Under the pieces are notes generated by a model. The model was given only the letters and a program-made list of their open reading frames with translations. It did no database searches and was not told the origin of the DNA. Positions 41,758 to 49,601 of a stretch of 64,000 bases of DNA are shown here, in pieces. The translations under genes were made by a program, and so were the position numbers. Origin of the DNA: VRUE01 sp963705635. Lineage in GTDB: Bacteria > Actinomycetota > Thermoleophilia > Solirubrobacterales > 70-9. The stretch covers positions 1-64,000 of the forward strand of contig CAVPKH010000003.1 in the NCBI GenBank assembly GCA_963705635.1, written 5' to 3'. The stretch's first letter is position 1. Each line of letters opens with the position of its first letter.

Positions 41758-42171
41758 TCAGTTTCCGTACTTCTGCACCTGCTTTTCGGCTTCTTCGATG
41801 CCGCGTTCCGCTTCGGCCTTGCCCTTTTCGATGCCCTGCTGCGCTTCTTCCTTGCCCTTTTCGATGCCCTTCTTGGCTTCTTCGGCGCCCTTTTCGATGC
41901 CCGCCTGGGAGTCGCTCTTGCCCTGTTCGATGCCCTGCTTGGCGGCTTCTTCAGCCTCGCCGAAGCCCTTCTTCGCTTCTTCCTTTGCCTTTTCGATGCC
42001 CTGCTTGGCTTCCGTGGCCCCCTGTTTAATCCGCTCCTGGGCTTCCGAGGAGGCACTGTCGCTGCTCCCGCCGCAGCCGGTCGCGGCGACGCCGGTGATT
42101 CCGATCGCCAGCGCCAACGGCAGCACCCGGGCCGCCCTCGTGCTCCTCCAACTCAAGTCTCTGACTGACAC
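41758..42171 (-). CDS. lipoprotein with 11-residue amphipathic repeats
   Basis: The 137-residue protein has a basic N-terminus, a hydrophobic segment (VLPLALAIGITGVAATG) and a lipobox Cys (ATGC), so it is probably lipid-anchored outside the cell. After a Ser-rich spacer it is built of about seven units of 11 residues of the form EAKKGIEKGKE. In the code this gives a 33-bp periodicity with TTCGATGCCC recurring on the plus strand. Such 11-mers form long amphipathic helices, as in LEA-type and apolipoprotein-like proteins. Function is unknown; membrane, cell-wall or desiccation-related binding is speculative. MSVRDL at 42171 is the only reasonable start. Confidence 0.75.
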   Translation of the reverse strand: MSVRDLSWRSTRAARVLPLALAIGITGVAATGCGGSSDSASSEAQERIKQGATEAKQGIEKAKEEAKKGFGEAEEAAKQGIEQGKSDSQAGIEKGAEEAKKGIEKGKEEAQQGIEKGKAEAERGIEEAEKQVQKYGN

Positions 42172-42344
42172 ATCGCTCCTATCTCTGGGGGGCTGTACGG
42201 GAGCGATCTTCGCACCGACGGCGGCGCTCGGCTAGTGCCTGCGGACAAGGGAAGCGCGCTGGAGCGCCCGCAGCCGTCGACGCCGGCGGCTCGAGCTCCC
42301 CTGAGGTTGGGCGAGGTGACTGCTTGGTTGGCTAGGGTGCCGCC

Positions 42345-43427
42345 GTGGAAACCGACGCTGAGGCCGCCGGACGCGGCCAGGGGCAGGCGCTTCCCCGCCG
42401 CATCCTGCGCATCGTCGCCTGGCTCGCCGGCGTCACTGCCCTTCTCGCCGTGCTCGACCTGCTCGGCGTGCCCGCCACCGACTGGATCAGCGACCTCATC
42501 GACAAGGTCGGCGAAGTCCCCGCCTGGGCGATCGGGGCCGGCGTTCTGCTCGAGAGCGCGCAGACGGGCCTCGCCGCGCTTGCCTGGTTCGCCATCCTGC
42601 GCGCCGCCCTCCCCCGGTCCGTCCTGCCCTACCGGATCGTCCTCGCCTCCTACGCGGCCGCGGTCGCGCTCAACGGCTTCCTGCCAGCCAACATCGGCAC
42701 GTTGGTGATGCTGGTGATGTTCACGACCCTGATCGCGGGCGCGACCTTCCCACTCGTCATCTCCGCCCTGATCGTCGAGAAGATCCCCTTCTCCGTCCTC
42801 AACGTGGCGCTCTACCTCTACCTGTTCGTCACGGTCAGCGGCTCGTTCTCGATCAAGCTCGGCTTCCTCTCCGATCATTCCGCGCTGCTGATCCTGATCG
42901 CGGCCGGCGCGATCGTCCTCCTCGCCCTGCTCGCCCGGATCCTCTGGAAGCGCCTGTCGAAGATCAGGGAACAGCTGCTCAGCGGCGGCGCGATCCTTCG
43001 CTCGCCGCGCCGCGCCCTCACCGAGCTGTTCCTGCCCGTGCTGGGCAGCTACCTGGCGCGCCTCGCGATCGTCGCCGTCTTCCTCGGCGCCTACGGCATC
43101 CCGGTCAGCTTCCACAACGTCGCCACCGTCACCGCCTCAAATTCGATCTCCAACAGCGTCTCGGCCACGCCGGGCGGCGTCGGCGTCACCCAGGCGATGA
43201 ACTCCGCCGCCCTCTCCAGCGAAACCTCGGCCCAGACCGCCACCGCCTACTCAATCGGCCAGCAGCTGATCATCTCCGCCTGGGACGTCGTCTTCGCCGT
43301 CGCCCTCGTCTGCTGGGTGTTCGGCTGGTCCGGCGGCAAGCAGCTGATCGAGTCTTCCTATGCCGACGCCAAGACCAAGAGCCGCGAGCTGAAGGAAAGC
43401 CGGAAAGCCCGTAAGCGCCGCGCGTAG
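42345..43427 (+). CDS. lysylphosphatidylglycerol-synthase-type membrane domain protein (flippase-like)
   Basis: The 360-residue integral membrane protein has about eight helices and the features of the UPF0104/LPG-synthase transmembrane family. LNGFLPANIGTLVMLVMFTTL corresponds to the conserved N-x-x-P-x-x-x-G block, and SNSISNSVSATPGGVGVTQAMN is the later family block. Domains of this type flip or transport lipids; there is no catalytic LPG-synthase domain. GTG 42345 is the apparent start. The C-terminus is short and highly basic. The gene stands alone between a divergent lipoprotein and a convergent GST-like gene. Confidence 0.85.
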   Translation: METDAEAAGRGQGQALPRRILRIVAWLAGVTALLAVLDLLGVPATDWISDLIDKVGEVPAWAIGAGVLLESAQTGLAALAWFAILRAALPRSVLPYRIVLASYAAAVALNGFLPANIGTLVMLVMFTTLIAGATFPLVISALIVEKIPFSVLNVALYLYLFVTVSGSFSIKLGFLSDHSALLILIAAGAIVLLALLARILWKRLSKIREQLLSGGAILRSPRRALTELFLPVLGSYLARLAIVAVFLGAYGIPVSFHNVATVTASNSISNSVSATPGGVGVTQAMNSAALSSETSAQTATAYSIGQQLIISAWDVVFAVALVCWVFGWSGGKQLIESSYADAKTKSRELKESRKARKRRA

Positions 43428-43434
43428 GGCGACG

Positions 43435-43737
43435 TCAGGCCGCGGACGGCGCCACGGACTCCGCCTGAGCAATCGCCCACTCGACGATCCGCGCCGACTC
43501 GGTGATCACTTCCCCATCGTCAGCAATGAGGACAGGCACCGCCTTCTGGCCGCTCAGCTCCTCGACCTCGCGCCGACCGTCGGTGGTCCACTGCAGGACG
43601 CGGGGCCCGGCGCCGAGCCCGTAGACCTTGATCACCTCGGGCTCGTGGCCAGCGGCCAGCAGCGCCTGATGCGCGGTGCGGCACGGGTGCCGATGAGGGC
43701 CCATCGCGAACGTCCCCCAGCACACGTAGAGCTTCAT
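43435..43737 (-). CDS. glutathione S-transferase N-terminal/thioredoxin-fold protein
   Basis: The 100-residue protein has the thioredoxin-like fold of GST N-terminal domains: MKLYVCWGT, a helix with PHRHPCRTAHQALLAAGHEPEVIKV, the cis-Pro segment AVPVLIADDGEVITESARIVEWA. No GST C-terminal domain follows. A Cys at residue 6 and another at 19 replace the glutaredoxin CxxC. It may be a small oxidoreductase; substrate unknown. It ends 8 bases after the convergent flippase-like gene, and the DUF1330-like gene lies just upstream. Confidence 0.8.
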   Translation of the reverse strand: MKLYVCWGTFAMGPHRHPCRTAHQALLAAGHEPEVIKVYGLGAGPRVLQWTTDGRREVEELSGQKAVPVLIADDGEVITESARIVEWAIAQAESVAPSAA

Positions 43738-43746
43738 CGAGCGAAG

Positions 43747-44160
43747 CTATCCGTCGATGCCGGGCGAACCCGGGTCCATCGGATGAAGCTCGCCCTTGAG
43801 CAGCGCCTCGGTGCGCAGATGCCCGACCGCCTGGTACTCACTGGAGCCGATCATGTCGAGGAAGGCCTGCCGGGTGGGATATTCGACCAGGACGACCAGG
43901 TCCCAGGACCCCTCGCCCAACAGCGCCGTGGCGGGCTCGCCGAGGAAGACGATCCGGCCGCCGATCTTCTCGAGCAGCGGCGCCACGGCAGCGCCGTATT
44001 CCTCATAGCGCTCTCGCCCACCATCCGGCTGGAAGGACAGGAGGTTGAGCATCACCACGGGCCCCTCCGCCGCACGCCCGGCGAAGGCGGCAAATCCCTC
44101 CTGATTCAGCGGCTCGGGCTGGGCCGAGGTGTCCACGCTGCCCCCTCTCCTTGCGATCAC
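43747..44160 (-). CDS. DUF1330-like dimeric alpha-beta barrel protein
   Basis: The protein of up to 137 residues reads GPVVMLNLLSFQPDGGRERYEEYGAAVAPLLEKIGGRIVFLG and WDLVVLVEYPTRQAFLDMIGSSEYQAVGHLRTEALL, the ferredoxin-like pattern of DUF1330/EthD-like proteins. These form dimers and often bind small ligands. The start could be ATG 44160 or the in-frame GTG about nine codons later. It is adjacent to the GST-like gene on the same strand, suggesting a shared small-molecule role (inference). Confidence 0.75.
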   Translation of the reverse strand: MIARRGGSVDTSAQPEPLNQEGFAAFAGRAAEGPVVMLNLLSFQPDGGRERYEEYGAAVAPLLEKIGGRIVFLGEPATALLGEGSWDLVVLVEYPTRQAFLDMIGSSEYQAVGHLRTEALLKGELHPMDPGSPGIDG

Positions 44161-44281
44161 GGTGAAACGACCCGGCGAGTATATGTACGCCGCCAGGCCG
44201 GAATCCAGCTCACCGCTTGGGGAAATCTCTTCGCGGCACCGCTTTGAGGCGTTCTACGAAGTCGCCTGGCGCTTCCGGCCC

Positions 44282-44767
44282 CTAACAGGCGACCGAACCG
44301 GCCAGCTCGAGATCAATCTCGAGCAGGTAGGGCGCAACCAGGCCCTCGTAGGCGACCTTGCGCTCGGCTGGGAGATCCTTCCAGCCGGTCACCGAACCGC
44401 GGCAAATATCCGCTCCGCAAAGGCAGCCACCCGGAAAGTGCTCGATCGAGTAGTTGCGCATCGCGTAGTCAAAGGTGATCTCCTCACCGTTTGCAATCGA
44501 TTGCCGGGCCACGAAGTTGCAGGCGCCCGTGTCGTTCAGCTCAACGCCGCAGTTCGGGCTGCACGAATGGTTGACCTTGGGGCCGAGACCCCCATGCCGG
44601 GCCCACGTGGTGCGACTCACCTGAGTCGCGTGCGAGTCGTTGCGGGCGACCTCGCCCTCGAGCACTCCGACCATCACCGTTTCGCCGACCTGGAAGCGCC
44701 GAGTTGCGCGAACGCCACCACCCTTGTCGCCTTCGGGAGTACACAGCTCATATCCGACAGGATCCAA
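44282..44767 (-). CDS. SET-domain protein with post-SET-like cysteine motif
   Basis: The protein of about 161 residues has an N-terminal SET segment (RATRRFQVGETVMVGVLEG), the SAM/active-site block KVNHSCSPNCGVELN, and NGEEITFDYAMRNYSIE with the catalytic-region Tyr. It ends with a cysteine motif CLCGADICRGSVTGW like the eukaryotic post-SET zinc site. SET proteins methylate lysines on proteins. The start is uncertain; TTG 44767 has AGAGGCGG close upstream, while the frame stays open to 45103. It lies between an SDR gene and a DUF1330-like gene on the same strand. Target unknown; horizontal transfer is possible. Confidence 0.75.
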   Translation of the reverse strand: MDPVGYELCTPEGDKGGGVRATRRFQVGETVMVGVLEGEVARNDSHATQVSRTTWARHGGLGPKVNHSCSPNCGVELNDTGACNFVARQSIANGEEITFDYAMRNYSIEHFPGGCLCGADICRGSVTGWKDLPAERKVAYEGLVAPYLLEIDLELAGSVAC

Positions 44768-44931
44768 GGGACCGCCTCTCAATTGTTGGGGCGCAGCGAA
44801 AACTGCGCTCGACGACCCTAGCCCATCGGTGAAATAGGGACCGAACGCGTCGATCAGCGGAGCGAGCGAGCCTCCAGGTCGAGACCTCGCCGCACCAGCT
44901 CGCCGCAAAAACCCGAGATCGCCGACGGGAT

Positions 44932-45735
44932 CTACCCGGCAACCACCCAGCCGCCATCCACGTGGATCACCTGGCCGGTGATGTACCCGGCCCCGTCCGA
45001 AGCCAAGAACAGGACGGTCTCGGCGATCTCCTCCGGCTTGCCGAAACGCTTCAGCGGGTTCATCGCGATTGCCTCCTCGATGTGCTCGGGCGAGACTCCC
45101 CACTCGGTCTCCCAGTCGCCCGAGATTGGCCCGGGGGCAAGCGCATTCACGCGGATTTTCGGGGCCAGGTCACGGGCCAGCGTGGCGGTGAGGCCGCGGA
45201 TCGCTCCCTTCGCGGTGGAGTAGGTGACGGGAACGAAGTTGATCGCGTTGTCGGGGTTTGTCCCGTTCCCGTAGGTGCTCGAGAAATTGACGATGGCGCC
45301 ACCGCCGCCTTCGAGCATCACCGGCCTCACCGCGTGACACATGCGCATTGCTCCGATCACATCAACCTGCAGGAGTGCACTCGCCGCAGCGGTATCCAGC
45401 TCGCTGAATCTCACCGTGTCCGCCCCGTCGAGGCTGCCGGCAGCGTTGACGAGGACGTCCAACCGACCGTAGCGCTCGACGACGTCGGCGACGAACGCGT
45501 CCACCGAGTCCTGATCCGTGACGTCGAGATGGCCGGAGTGAGCCTTCCCGCACCGGCCCTCCAGCTCCGCCACGACCTCCGCGGCCTTGGAGCCAGAGGA
45601 GCGATAGCCGACCGCAACCGAGGCACCCTCCGAGCCGAAGCCCCTGGCAACAGCCCCACCGAGCGTCCCCCCACCCCCGGTAACCACCGCCACCCTTCCC
45701 TCGAAGCGCCGCCCGTCATTCCATTGAGCACCCAT
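44932..45735 (-). CDS. short-chain dehydrogenase/reductase
   Basis: The 267-residue classical SDR has the cofactor motif TGGGGTLGGAVARGF, VLVNAAGSLDG, a catalytic Ser in IVNFSSTYGNG and the YSTAK Tyr-Lys pair, then PGPIS and a C-terminal GYITGQVIHVDGGWVVAG typical of the FabG-like group. It oxidises or reduces an alcohol/ketone with NAD(P). Substrate unknown. It lies next to a TetR-family regulator on the same strand with a 90-base gap. Confidence 0.9.
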   Translation of the reverse strand: MGAQWNDGRRFEGRVAVVTGGGGTLGGAVARGFGSEGASVAVGYRSSGSKAAEVVAELEGRCGKAHSGHLDVTDQDSVDAFVADVVERYGRLDVLVNAAGSLDGADTVRFSELDTAAASALLQVDVIGAMRMCHAVRPVMLEGGGGAIVNFSSTYGNGTNPDNAINFVPVTYSTAKGAIRGLTATLARDLAPKIRVNALAPGPISGDWETEWGVSPEHIEEAIAMNPLKRFGKPEEIAETVLFLASDGAGYITGQVIHVDGGWVVAG

Positions 45736-45825
45736 GCTCCCCCCTCGGTCGGTGGCATCTGGGCCATGCTGTGGATTGGGAGAGGACTAAGTCTCGCACG
45801 CCGGCTTGCGGCTGCGAACCACGCT

Positions 45826-46461
45826 TCAGCTCGATCGAGCGGCTGCGGCGTTCGCCTCTCCACCAAATGCCTCAGGCGGGATGGCGTCCGCGGCGGTGAG
45901 TGCGCCGAGCAGCGTTCCGAGCAGAAGATCGCGCAGCTCGTCGCGCGAAAGATCGCGGTGCTCGATCCAGTCGAGACAGGCCCCGTCCATGAACCAGAGC
46001 CAGCCGTGCACGGCGGCGCGCGCCTTCGGCGGCGGCCCGCCCGGGTAGAGGCCTTCGAGGATCCGGGCCGCCGTTCTCGTTCGGACCTCTTCGACAAGCT
46101 CCCGCACCTCGGGAACGCTGCTGACGCTCTGCATCAGCTTGCGGTAGGCAAGCGCGTTGTCGTCGATCAGCTCGAGGAAGGCCTCGAGGCTTCCCCTCAG
46201 CTGATCGAGTGGCGGCAGGGTCGGGTCGGGCTCCGTCCTTGCCCGCAGCTCCGCGGCCGCCTGGGCAAGCGTCGCCTCGAAGAACGCCCGCTTGCTCGGG
46301 AAGTAGTGGTAGAGCAGCGGCTTGGAGATCCCCACCTTGCGGGCGATCTCACGCATCGAGAGCTCGTCGTAGGAGTGGCGCGCAAACAGCTCGGCACCGC
46401 GCTCGAGCAGCTGCCGGCGCCGCTCCTCAGCCTGTAGCCGTCGATAGGCAGGGCGGGTCAT
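45826..46461 (-). CDS. TetR family transcriptional regulator
   Basis: The 211-residue protein has a TetR N-terminal helix-turn-helix (LLERGAELFARHSYDELSMREIARKVGISKPLLYHYFPSKRAFFEATL) and a helical ligand-binding C-terminal domain. It is divergent from the DUF2339-DUF3999 operon. Two direct copies of a 22-bp element in the space between (46481-46533) contain TetR-like dyads (TTGACC-ATC-GGTCA), so it probably regulates that operon, itself, or both. Confidence 0.92.
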   Translation of the reverse strand: MTRPAYRRLQAEERRRQLLERGAELFARHSYDELSMREIARKVGISKPLLYHYFPSKRAFFEATLAQAAAELRARTEPDPTLPPLDQLRGSLEAFLELIDDNALAYRKLMQSVSSVPEVRELVEEVRTRTAARILEGLYPGGPPPKARAAVHGWLWFMDGACLDWIEHRDLSRDELRDLLLGTLLGALTAADAIPPEAFGGEANAAAARSS

Positions 46462-46480
46462 TGCAACTGATCATAGCCGC

Positions 46481-46533
46481 TTGTTGACCATCGGTTGATA
46501 AGTTTGTTATTTTGTTGACCATCGGTCAGTAAG
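46481..46533. promoter_or_regulatory. two direct-repeat operators of the TetR-type regulator
   Basis: TTGTTGACCATCGGT begins two 22-bp elements at 46481-46502 and 46512-46533. Their starts are 31 bases apart, about three helical turns, so two dimers could bind on one DNA face. The second contains the perfect dyad TGACC-ATC-GGTCA. The elements lie between the divergent TetR gene (ATG 46461) and the DUF2339 gene (ATG 46556). Confidence 0.65.
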
Positions 46534-46555
46534 CGAACGAGAAGGGGAGGAAGTC

Positions 46556-48334
46556 ATGACTGGAGAAGGAAGCGAAGGCTGGCTGGAGCCGAACGAACGG
46601 CAACTGGCGGATCTGAGGCACCGGATCGAGCGAATCGAGCGCCGGGTCTTCCCGTCCGCCGCCCCGGAGCCACACCCCCAGCGCACAGCGGTTGCCCACC
46701 CTGTCGCGACACCCGCGCGACCGGCGCAACCCCGGCCCGCACCGGAGCGCCCACAGCGCGGCCTCGAGGAGATCCTCGGCGGGCGCGTCCTCGCCTGGGT
46801 CGGCGGCGTCGCGATCCTGCTCGGGATCGTCTTCCTGCTCGGGATCGCAATCGATCGCGGCTGGATCGACGAGCCGATGCGCACAGTCCTCGGCCTCCTC
46901 GGCTCCACCTCCCTCCTGCTTGCCGGAGTCTGGCTCTACGAGCGCAAGGGGCGCACCGAGGCGGCACTGGCGGCCGTCGCGAGCGCTCTCTCCGGCCTCT
47001 ACACGACGATCCTGGTCGGGACGCAGATATATGACCTGATCCCGGCTGAGGTCGGGCTCGCCTGCGCCGGCCTGGTCGGGATCGTCGGCGTGACGCTCGC
47101 GGTCCGCTGGAAATCGATGGTCGTTGCCGCAATCGGGATTCTCGGCGCGCTGCTGGCGCCGGTCCTGGTCGGCACCGGGACCTCCGACCTTTCCCTGGCC
47201 TTCATGGCGATCGCCCTGACCGCCGCCGTTGGAATTCTGCTCTGGCAGAGGTGGAACGAGCTCTCGCTTGGGGCCTTCATCATCTCGGCACCGCAGCTTC
47301 TGGCCTGGTTCGTCAACAACTACGACGAGCGGCTGCCCGTCTCGCTGGGCGTGCTGGTTGGGTTCTGGGCGCTTTACGTAATTGCCGCGATCGGTTATGA
47401 GCTGCGGCCCCGAACTGCGGATGAGCCCCCGGTCGCCTCCTGGCTCCTGCTGCTCGCCAACGTCGTCCTGATCGCGGGCGCCGGCTACTTCGGGCTGACC
47501 GAAACCGGCCACCCGAATGCCGCGGTAGCGTGGCTTCTGGGCCTGGCCGCCAGCCACATCCTGCTCGGGGCCCTCGCGCTCCGCCAGGCGATCAACCGCG
47601 AGATCGGCTCGCTCCTCCTCGCCGTCGGCCTGGGGCTGTCGGCGTTCGGCTTCGCCAATGCCCTCGACGGTCCCGCTCTTGTGCTCGGCTGGGCCGTGCA
47701 GGCAGCCGTGCTCGCGTACCTGGCAAGCCGGGCGAGCAAGGAGCCCAGGCCCTACGGCTCGAACGCCGAGCGTCTCCTGATCGCAGCGGGCACGTACCTC
47801 GGCCTTGCCCTGGGGCACGTGCTCGTCTTCGAAGCGCCACCCAGCGCGATCCTCTCAGGGGTGGACGATCTCGGCGCTGCGCTCGCCGGTCTCGGCGCCT
47901 GCGCAGCCGCCGCGCTCTACGGCCGGCTCGTCCTGCGCGACTTCGGTCCCCGCGTGGTCCAGGCGTGCGAGACCCTCGGCGCCGCCGCGCTCGTCTACCT
48001 CGCATCGGTGGCGATCATCGACACGGTCGGCGTCACCGACTCGGGGGACTCACGACAGGCGGGACAGGTCCTGCTCTCGGCCTTCTGGACGCTGACGGGC
48101 CTTGGCGCGATCGTTTACGGGCTGCTGCGCGATGTCGAGCGCCTCCGCCTCGGCGGGCTGGCGCTGCTCGCGCTCGCCATTGCCAAGGTCTACACCTACG
48201 ACCTGGCCGAGCTCGACGAGCTCTCGCGGGTGCTCTCGTTTATCGCGCTTGGGCTGCTTCTGCTCGTCGGCGCCTTCGCCTACCAGCGGATTCAGGTCGG
48301 CGCGGGCAGCGGCGACCGAGAGGTGACCCGATGA
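46556..48334 (+). CDS. DUF2339 multi-pass membrane protein
   Basis: The 592-residue protein starts with a short coiled-coil-like stretch (LADLRHRIERIERRV) and a Pro-rich linker. LEEILGGRVLAWVGGVAILLGIVFLLG, the start of DUF2339, follows, then about eighteen hydrophobic helices. The function of the family is unknown. The gene ends in an ATGA overlap with a DUF3999 gene, a pairing known in many bacteria. A good ribosome site (GGGGAGGAAGTC) precedes ATG 46556. Its upstream region has two putative TetR operators. Confidence 0.9.
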   Translation: MTGEGSEGWLEPNERQLADLRHRIERIERRVFPSAAPEPHPQRTAVAHPVATPARPAQPRPAPERPQRGLEEILGGRVLAWVGGVAILLGIVFLLGIAIDRGWIDEPMRTVLGLLGSTSLLLAGVWLYERKGRTEAALAAVASALSGLYTTILVGTQIYDLIPAEVGLACAGLVGIVGVTLAVRWKSMVVAAIGILGALLAPVLVGTGTSDLSLAFMAIALTAAVGILLWQRWNELSLGAFIISAPQLLAWFVNNYDERLPVSLGVLVGFWALYVIAAIGYELRPRTADEPPVASWLLLLANVVLIAGAGYFGLTETGHPNAAVAWLLGLAASHILLGALALRQAINREIGSLLLAVGLGLSAFGFANALDGPALVLGWAVQAAVLAYLASRASKEPRPYGSNAERLLIAAGTYLGLALGHVLVFEAPPSAILSGVDDLGAALAGLGACAAAALYGRLVLRDFGPRVVQACETLGAAALVYLASVAIIDTVGVTDSGDSRQAGQVLLSAFWTLTGLGAIVYGLLRDVERLRLGGLALLALAIAKVYTYDLAELDELSRVLSFIALGLLLLVGAFAYQRIQVGAGSGDREVTR

Positions 48335-49545
48335 GACGCATCGTCCTCGCCATCGCCCTGCTCGCGCCGCTCGCAACCGGCGTCCAGCCGGCCGCCGCGG
48401 CCGAGGTCGATCGCGCCGACTTTCGGAGTCTGCGGCCGTTGGTCGCAGGCCCCGGCGGCAAACCCGTCCTCGTCGAGCCTGACGGGACGCTTTTCGAGCA
48501 CTCGCTGCCTGGCTTCGCCGATCTGCGGATCGCAGATGCGAGCGGGCGCGAAGTGGCGTGGCGGCCGGCCCCGAACAGGGGGAACGCCGGGCCCGAGGCG
48601 GTGCCGGTACTCAACAGCGGCCGCCAGGGGCAGTTCGCCGTTGCCCTCCTCGACCTCGGGGCGCGGCGGAGGATCCGGGACCGCGTGGTGCTTGAGGTCC
48701 CGGACCGGGGATTCGTCGGTCGCGCCGTGGTCCTGGGGGCCGACGATCGACACGGTCCGTTCACGCGGCTCTCGGCAACGGGGATCTACGACGCTCGCGG
48801 GGCGCAACCGGCACGCAGCACGGTCGCCGTCTTCCCGCCGAGCGACTTCCGCTACCTGCTCGTCAGGGCCAGCGGCATCAGCCGCATCGCCGGCGCAAGC
48901 GTGTCCGGGGCCCGCCAGCGGCCGCGGCTCCTGCAGCGCACGGCGCGGTCGGTATCGCTGCGCCAGGACGGGACGCGCACGCTCGTCACCCTCGATCTCG
49001 GGTTCCGCGACGTTCCAGTCGACGAGCTTCGGATCGCCGCCGCGACCGCGCGCTACGAGCGCCCCGTGGAGGTCTTTGGGTCGAATACTGGGCAGCGGTT
49101 CGTGCAGCTGACGGCAGCCAGGATCTTCCGCTTCCCGGGTTCCAATTCAGCACCGATCTCGATCGGAGCGCATTACCGTTACCTCCGGATCGAGGTCGAC
49201 AACGGCGACGACGCGCCGCTACGCGGAATCGAAGTCACGGCCTGGAGCCGCTCGCGCGCCCTCCTGCTCGAGGGCGGGCATCCGCCCCCCTACACCGTCT
49301 ACTACGGAAGCTCGCGCGCGAACGCTCCCAGCTATGACTTCGCTCGCCTTCCGGCGGGCGCCATCGGGGTCGAGCGCGCGGTGCGCGGGCGGTTGGGATC
49401 AGAACGCGAAAATCCAGCCTTCAAGCCGCCTCCAGACACGCGCTCGTTCGCGGCGCGCAATCCCGGACTCGTCACGGGCGCCCTCGCACTGGCCGCCCTC
49501 ACGCTGGGTGCAATTGGTTTGCTGGCACTGAGAAAGCGGGTCTGA
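48331..49545 (+). CDS. DUF3999-like exported protein
   Basis: The 404-residue protein has a signal peptide (MRRIVLAIALLAPLATGVQPAAAA), a large beta-rich extracytoplasmic region (RADFRSLRPLVAGPGGKPVLVEPDGTLFEHS, PSDFRYLLVRASGI, YRYLRIEVDNGDDAPLRGIEV) and one C-terminal helix (GALALAALTLGAIGLLAL). Size, position and ATGA overlap with the DUF2339 gene fit DUF3999. Together they probably form a membrane complex; role unknown. No frame break is seen here. Confidence 0.85.
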   Translation: MRRIVLAIALLAPLATGVQPAAAAEVDRADFRSLRPLVAGPGGKPVLVEPDGTLFEHSLPGFADLRIADASGREVAWRPAPNRGNAGPEAVPVLNSGRQGQFAVALLDLGARRRIRDRVVLEVPDRGFVGRAVVLGADDRHGPFTRLSATGIYDARGAQPARSTVAVFPPSDFRYLLVRASGISRIAGASVSGARQRPRLLQRTARSVSLRQDGTRTLVTLDLGFRDVPVDELRIAAATARYERPVEVFGSNTGQRFVQLTAARIFRFPGSNSAPISIGAHYRYLRIEVDNGDDAPLRGIEVTAWSRSRALLLEGGHPPPYTVYYGSSRANAPSYDFARLPAGAIGVERAVRGRLGSERENPAFKPPPDTRSFAARNPGLVTGALALAALTLGAIGLLALRKRV

Positions 49546-49601
49546 GCCCGTTTTGGGCTTCACCCGGCAAGTCGCCCCACAAGCCCCCGGCAATCGGCCT
49601 T

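Noticed and set aside
49546..49601. Intrinsic terminator after the DUF3999-like gene
   Set aside because: Only a 4-bp GCCC/GGGC pair; too weak to call.
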